From: Desulfurococcales archaeon
Lineage (GTDB): Archaea > Thermoproteota > Thermoprotei_A > Sulfolobales > NBVN01
Reading direction: 5' to 3'
Assembly: GCA_027061705.1 (NCBI GenBank)
Contig: JAMOVB010000148.1
Coordinates: forward strand, 1-5,852
DNA: 5,852 nucleotides
Part shown: positions 4,202-5,852 of the stretch, in pieces
Layout of the letters: each line of letters starts with the position of its first letter
Numbering within the stretch: the stretch's first letter is position 1
Notes under the pieces: model-generated
What the model was told of the DNA's origin: nothing
Database searches by the model: none
Seen by the model: only the letters and a program-made list of their open reading frames with translations
Position numbers and translations under genes: made by a program

Positions 4202-4312
4202 TTAGGAAACCATCTATGGTGCCGGGGTAGCTCAGCCGGTAGAGCGCCGGGCTGTTAACCCGGTGGTCGGGGGTTCGAGTCCCCTCCCCGGCGCCAGCAC
4301 ATGGCTTCCTAA
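4202..4312. repeat. Inverted repeat bracketing tRNA-Asn
   Basis: TTAGGAAACCAT (4202-4213) and ATGGCTTCCTAA (4301-4312) are complementary at 11 of 12 positions, with one A/C mismatch at 4209/4305. The arms stand 7 nt before and 4 nt after the tRNA gene (4221-4296, CCA included). As RNA they would form a leader-trailer stem. However, the TATA box at 4190-4195 predicts initiation near 4218, leaving the left arm untranscribed unless transcription starts further upstream. Confidence 0.6.
4221..4296 (+). tRNA. tRNA-Asn (anticodon GTT), CCA encoded
   Basis: The fold is complete: acceptor GCCGGGG/CCCCGGC with G73, D arm GCTC-AGCCGGTA-GAGC, anticodon stem CCGGG/CCCGG with loop CTGTTAA, variable TGGTC, and T arm GGGGG-TTCGAGT-CCCCT. 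The anticodon GTT (4254-4256) gives asparagine. CCA is at 4294-4296. There is no intron. Confidence 0.96.
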
Positions 4313-4323
4313 TTGAAACTGAA

Positions 4324-4332
4324 GGATTAAAT
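4324..4332 (+). promoter_or_regulatory. Possible TATA box of the metallophosphoesterase gene
   Basis: GGATTAAAT is centred near 4329, predicting initiation near 4354, a few bases before ATG 4358. A T5 run follows at 4340-4344; it lies downstream of tRNA-Asn and may help end that transcript. Confidence 0.4.
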
Positions 4333-4339
4333 CAACACA

Positions 4340-4344
4340 TTTTT
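4340..4344 (+). terminator. Weak T-tract downstream of tRNA-Asn
   Basis: TTTTT occurs 44 nt past the tRNA CCA. It is the first oligo-T run in the direction of tRNA transcription and could terminate it. It also lies inside the promoter of the next gene, so this is tentative. Confidence 0.25.
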
Positions 4345-4357
4345 ACTAACCTTCCTA

Positions 4358-4924
4358 ATGACGTCTTGGTGGCTAGCTTTGAGGGTCTTAGTAATTTCGG
4401 ATACTCACGACAACCTTCAAGCGATTAACGCGTTTTGCGAACGCATTGGGGGTGAGGGTGTTGATAATTACGATCTCTTAATTCACCTAGGTGATATAAT
4501 CTCGCCCTTCTCGTTAAGGGCCATTCAAGGCTTAGGGATTAAAGTAATTGGTGTCTTCGGGAACAATGACGGGGATAGGGTGCTACTTAAGCGCTTCTGC
4601 CCTGAGCTGAGCGGCCATCCTATGCAGACCGACATAGGGGGTCTGAAGGCGCTCTTAATGCACGGATGGGGTGGTAGAGACGTAACGGAGTCCATGGTTA
4701 ACGCTCTGGCGGCTAGCGGGGCTTTCGACGTAATCCTTTACGGACACACGCATATCGCTGACGCCCGCGTGATTAACGATACGTTAGTACTTAACCCCGG
4801 CGCCCTAAGCGGCTACTTAGCCGAGAGGCAGACCTATGCAGTTCTTGATATAGAACGTGGGCGCGCAGCGTTAGTGGACCTGCAGTCAGGCCGCGTTATT
4901 CGGGAAGTTCTAATCCCTAAATGA
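4358..4924 (+). CDS. YfcE/MJ0936-type metallophosphoesterase
   Basis: The 188-residue protein has the compact calcineurin-like phosphoesterase layout: SDTHDN at residues 14-19 (D15, H17), HLGDI at 43-47 (D46), GNND at 68-71 (N70), MHGWGG at 101-106 (H102), GHTH at 129-132 (H130, H132), and NPGAL at 146-150. These residues bind two divalent metals. Relatives hydrolyse phosphodiesters such as bis-p-nitrophenyl phosphate, with the physiological substrate uncertain. The length is about normal for the family. ATG 4358 fits the predicted TATA (near-leaderless). TTG 4379 is a serious alternative, since it gives the family-typical start (M)RVLVISDTHDN and has GGTGG six bases upstream. The last 15 bases overlap the end of the convergent ATPase gene on the other strand. 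Confidence 0.9.
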   Translation: MTSWWLALRVLVISDTHDNLQAINAFCERIGGEGVDNYDLLIHLGDIISPFSLRAIQGLGIKVIGVFGNNDGDRVLLKRFCPELSGHPMQTDIGGLKALLMHGWGGRDVTESMVNALAASGAFDVILYGHTHIADARVINDTLVLNPGALSGYLAERQTYAVLDIERGRAALVDLQSGRVIREVLIPK

Positions 4925-5852
4925 GACGACCTTAGGCCTAGGGTCGGGGGACATGCGAACGACGCCCTCACCCCTCCCTAGTAGGGCGGTGTACCTGCTT
5001 ACCTCACCCTCAGGTATTCTGACGTAATCACGTAGTGCTCTCCAGTACCCGCTATCGGGAGACGCTAGGGCTACAAGTAACCCGACATTATTTATGATAC
5101 CCTCACCCAGCACGCGCAGGTCGCTGAGGCTCTGAGTAGCTATGCAGATCATAATGCCGTAGCTACGTCCTAACCTCATAAGTGAGGATATCTCCTCAGA
5201 CAACCTACTTACGTAGATCCACCCCTCGTCAAGTATGAAGACACTCCTTAAGTCAAACGCTTTTTCAGATGGCTGGGTTAAGGATGTGACGGCCCTAATG
5301 CACCGGGAAAGATAATATATCACGAAATCCACGAGCTTATGATTTACGGCGGGAATCCTACTTAAGTTCAAGATAGTCATAACCTGCGACCTATTAACTA
5401 TGTTCTCGAATATGACGTCAGTTAACGTAACACCACTACACTCGGACAGAATACTGATCTCGGAGAGCGCCTTGCAGACGGAGTAAGACTCATACCCACC
5501 CCCCTCCAGCTCAACATACCTCCTAATACATCCAACAACACTCCTGCAGTGAGGACCTAGCGAACGCTCAACAGCTTTATAAAGTATTGACAACACCTCC
5601 TTCCGCTGAAGGCTGGGGTAAGCCCTAACTATCAGGTCGGTAATCGCCCCAGCACGCGAGTTCGGCGGTAGCAACTCGCTTAAAGCGCGTAGGTCTAGCC
5701 TAAGGTTCTCACCAGGCTTAAGCTCAATGAACTTCGCCCCCCTCCTGCTAAGGCGCTCGGGATACTCACCCTTAATATCCAGTATCATCCCCCCGACACC
5801 GTAGGTGCTCTGGAGACGCGTTGCCAGAAGTGACAGGAACTCAGTCTTACCC
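4910..5852 (-). CDS. HerA/VirB4-like ATPase (DUF87 type), N-terminus outside window
   Basis: The frame is open from the window edge (first full codon at 5851) to TAG at 4912-4910, giving 313 residues. It begins with GKTEFLSLLATRL, the end of a Walker A loop whose preceding glycines are cut off, followed by MILDIKGEYPERL, the strand and segment typical of HerA/VirB4 ATPases. Walker B is SVFILDEGWIY (about 5220-5245). ICIATQSLSDL then NNVGLLVALASPDSG and a closing segment RYTALLGRGEGVVRMSPDPR match the C-terminal half of DUF87 ATPases. Such hexameric motors pump DNA or protein, as in HerA-NurA end resection, conjugation or type IV secretion. No NurA or pilus gene is visible, so the role is open. 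The middle insertion, with several cysteines (CRSVVGCIRRY, VCKALSEISILSEC, SRCIRAV), is unusual but not metal-motif-like. An internal ATG at 5788 exists but would exclude Walker A, so it is not the start. Confidence 0.82.
   Translation of the reverse strand, partial: GKTEFLSLLATRLQSTYGVGGMILDIKGEYPERLSRRGAKFIELKPGENLRLDLRALSELLPPNSRAGAITDLIVRAYPSLQRKEVLSILYKAVERSLGPHCRSVVGCIRRYVELEGGGYESYSVCKALSEISILSECSGVTLTDVIFENIVNRSQVMTILNLSRIPAVNHKLVDFVIYYLSRCIRAVTSLTQPSEKAFDLRSVFILDEGWIYVSRLSEEISSLMRLGRSYGIMICIATQSLSDLRVLGEGIINNVGLLVALASPDSGYWRALRDYVRIPEGEVSRYTALLGRGEGVVRMSPDPRPKVVSFRD

Overview
The window looks like chromosome from a thermophilic archaeon of the Thermoproteota (Crenarchaeota). The strongest marker is a near-canonical Cren7 chromatin protein gene. 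Supporting evidence is a CdvB/ESCRT-III-like gene, an archaeal translin, a tungsten/molybdopterin aldehyde ferredoxin oxidoreductase, a tRNA-Tyr with an intron after position 37, frequent AGG/ATA codons, and archaeal TATA boxes about 25 nt upstream of starts. The presence of an ESCRT-III-like gene fits Desulfurococcales- or Sulfolobales-type lineages better than typical Thermoproteales, but the order cannot be settled from this sequence.

Layout, left to right. (1) 1-459, minus: the N-terminal 153 residues of an aldehyde ferredoxin oxidoreductase family protein, cut by the window edge. (2) 552-1232, plus: a purine-type phosphoribosyltransferase, divergent from the first gene. (3) 1304-1837, minus: a short CdvB-like (ESCRT-III/Snf7) protein without a winged-helix tail, divergent from (4) 1936-2622, plus: a translin-family protein. 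They share a compact promoter region, and two interleaved inverted repeats lie directly before the translin ATG. (5) 2659-2782, minus: tRNA-Tyr(GTA) with a 49-nt intron and encoded CCA. (6) 2926-3111, minus: Cren7, with a GGTGA ribosome binding site. (7) An AT-rich spacer of about 280 nt. (8) 3407-4186, plus: a HAD-family phosphoglycolate-phosphatase-like gene interrupted by an in-frame TAG, with hints of two compensating frameshifts. (9) 4221-4296, plus: tRNA-Asn(GTT), bracketed by an 11-of-12 inverted repeat. (10) 4358-4924, plus: a YfcE/MJ0936-type metallophosphoesterase, overlapping by 15 nt at its 3' end with (11) 4910-5852, minus: a HerA/VirB4-like ATPase truncated at Walker A by the window edge.

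The genes are mostly single transcription units with short leaders, alternating in strand. They do not form an evident pathway operon: they cover nucleotide salvage, redox chemistry, chromatin, membrane remodelling, RNA binding, phosphatases and DNA or protein translocation. I did not find a clearly new multi-gene system. The points most worth a second look are the broken HAD phosphatase (3407-4186), the interleaved inverted repeats before the translin start (1903-1935), and the inverted repeats bracketing the two tRNA genes.
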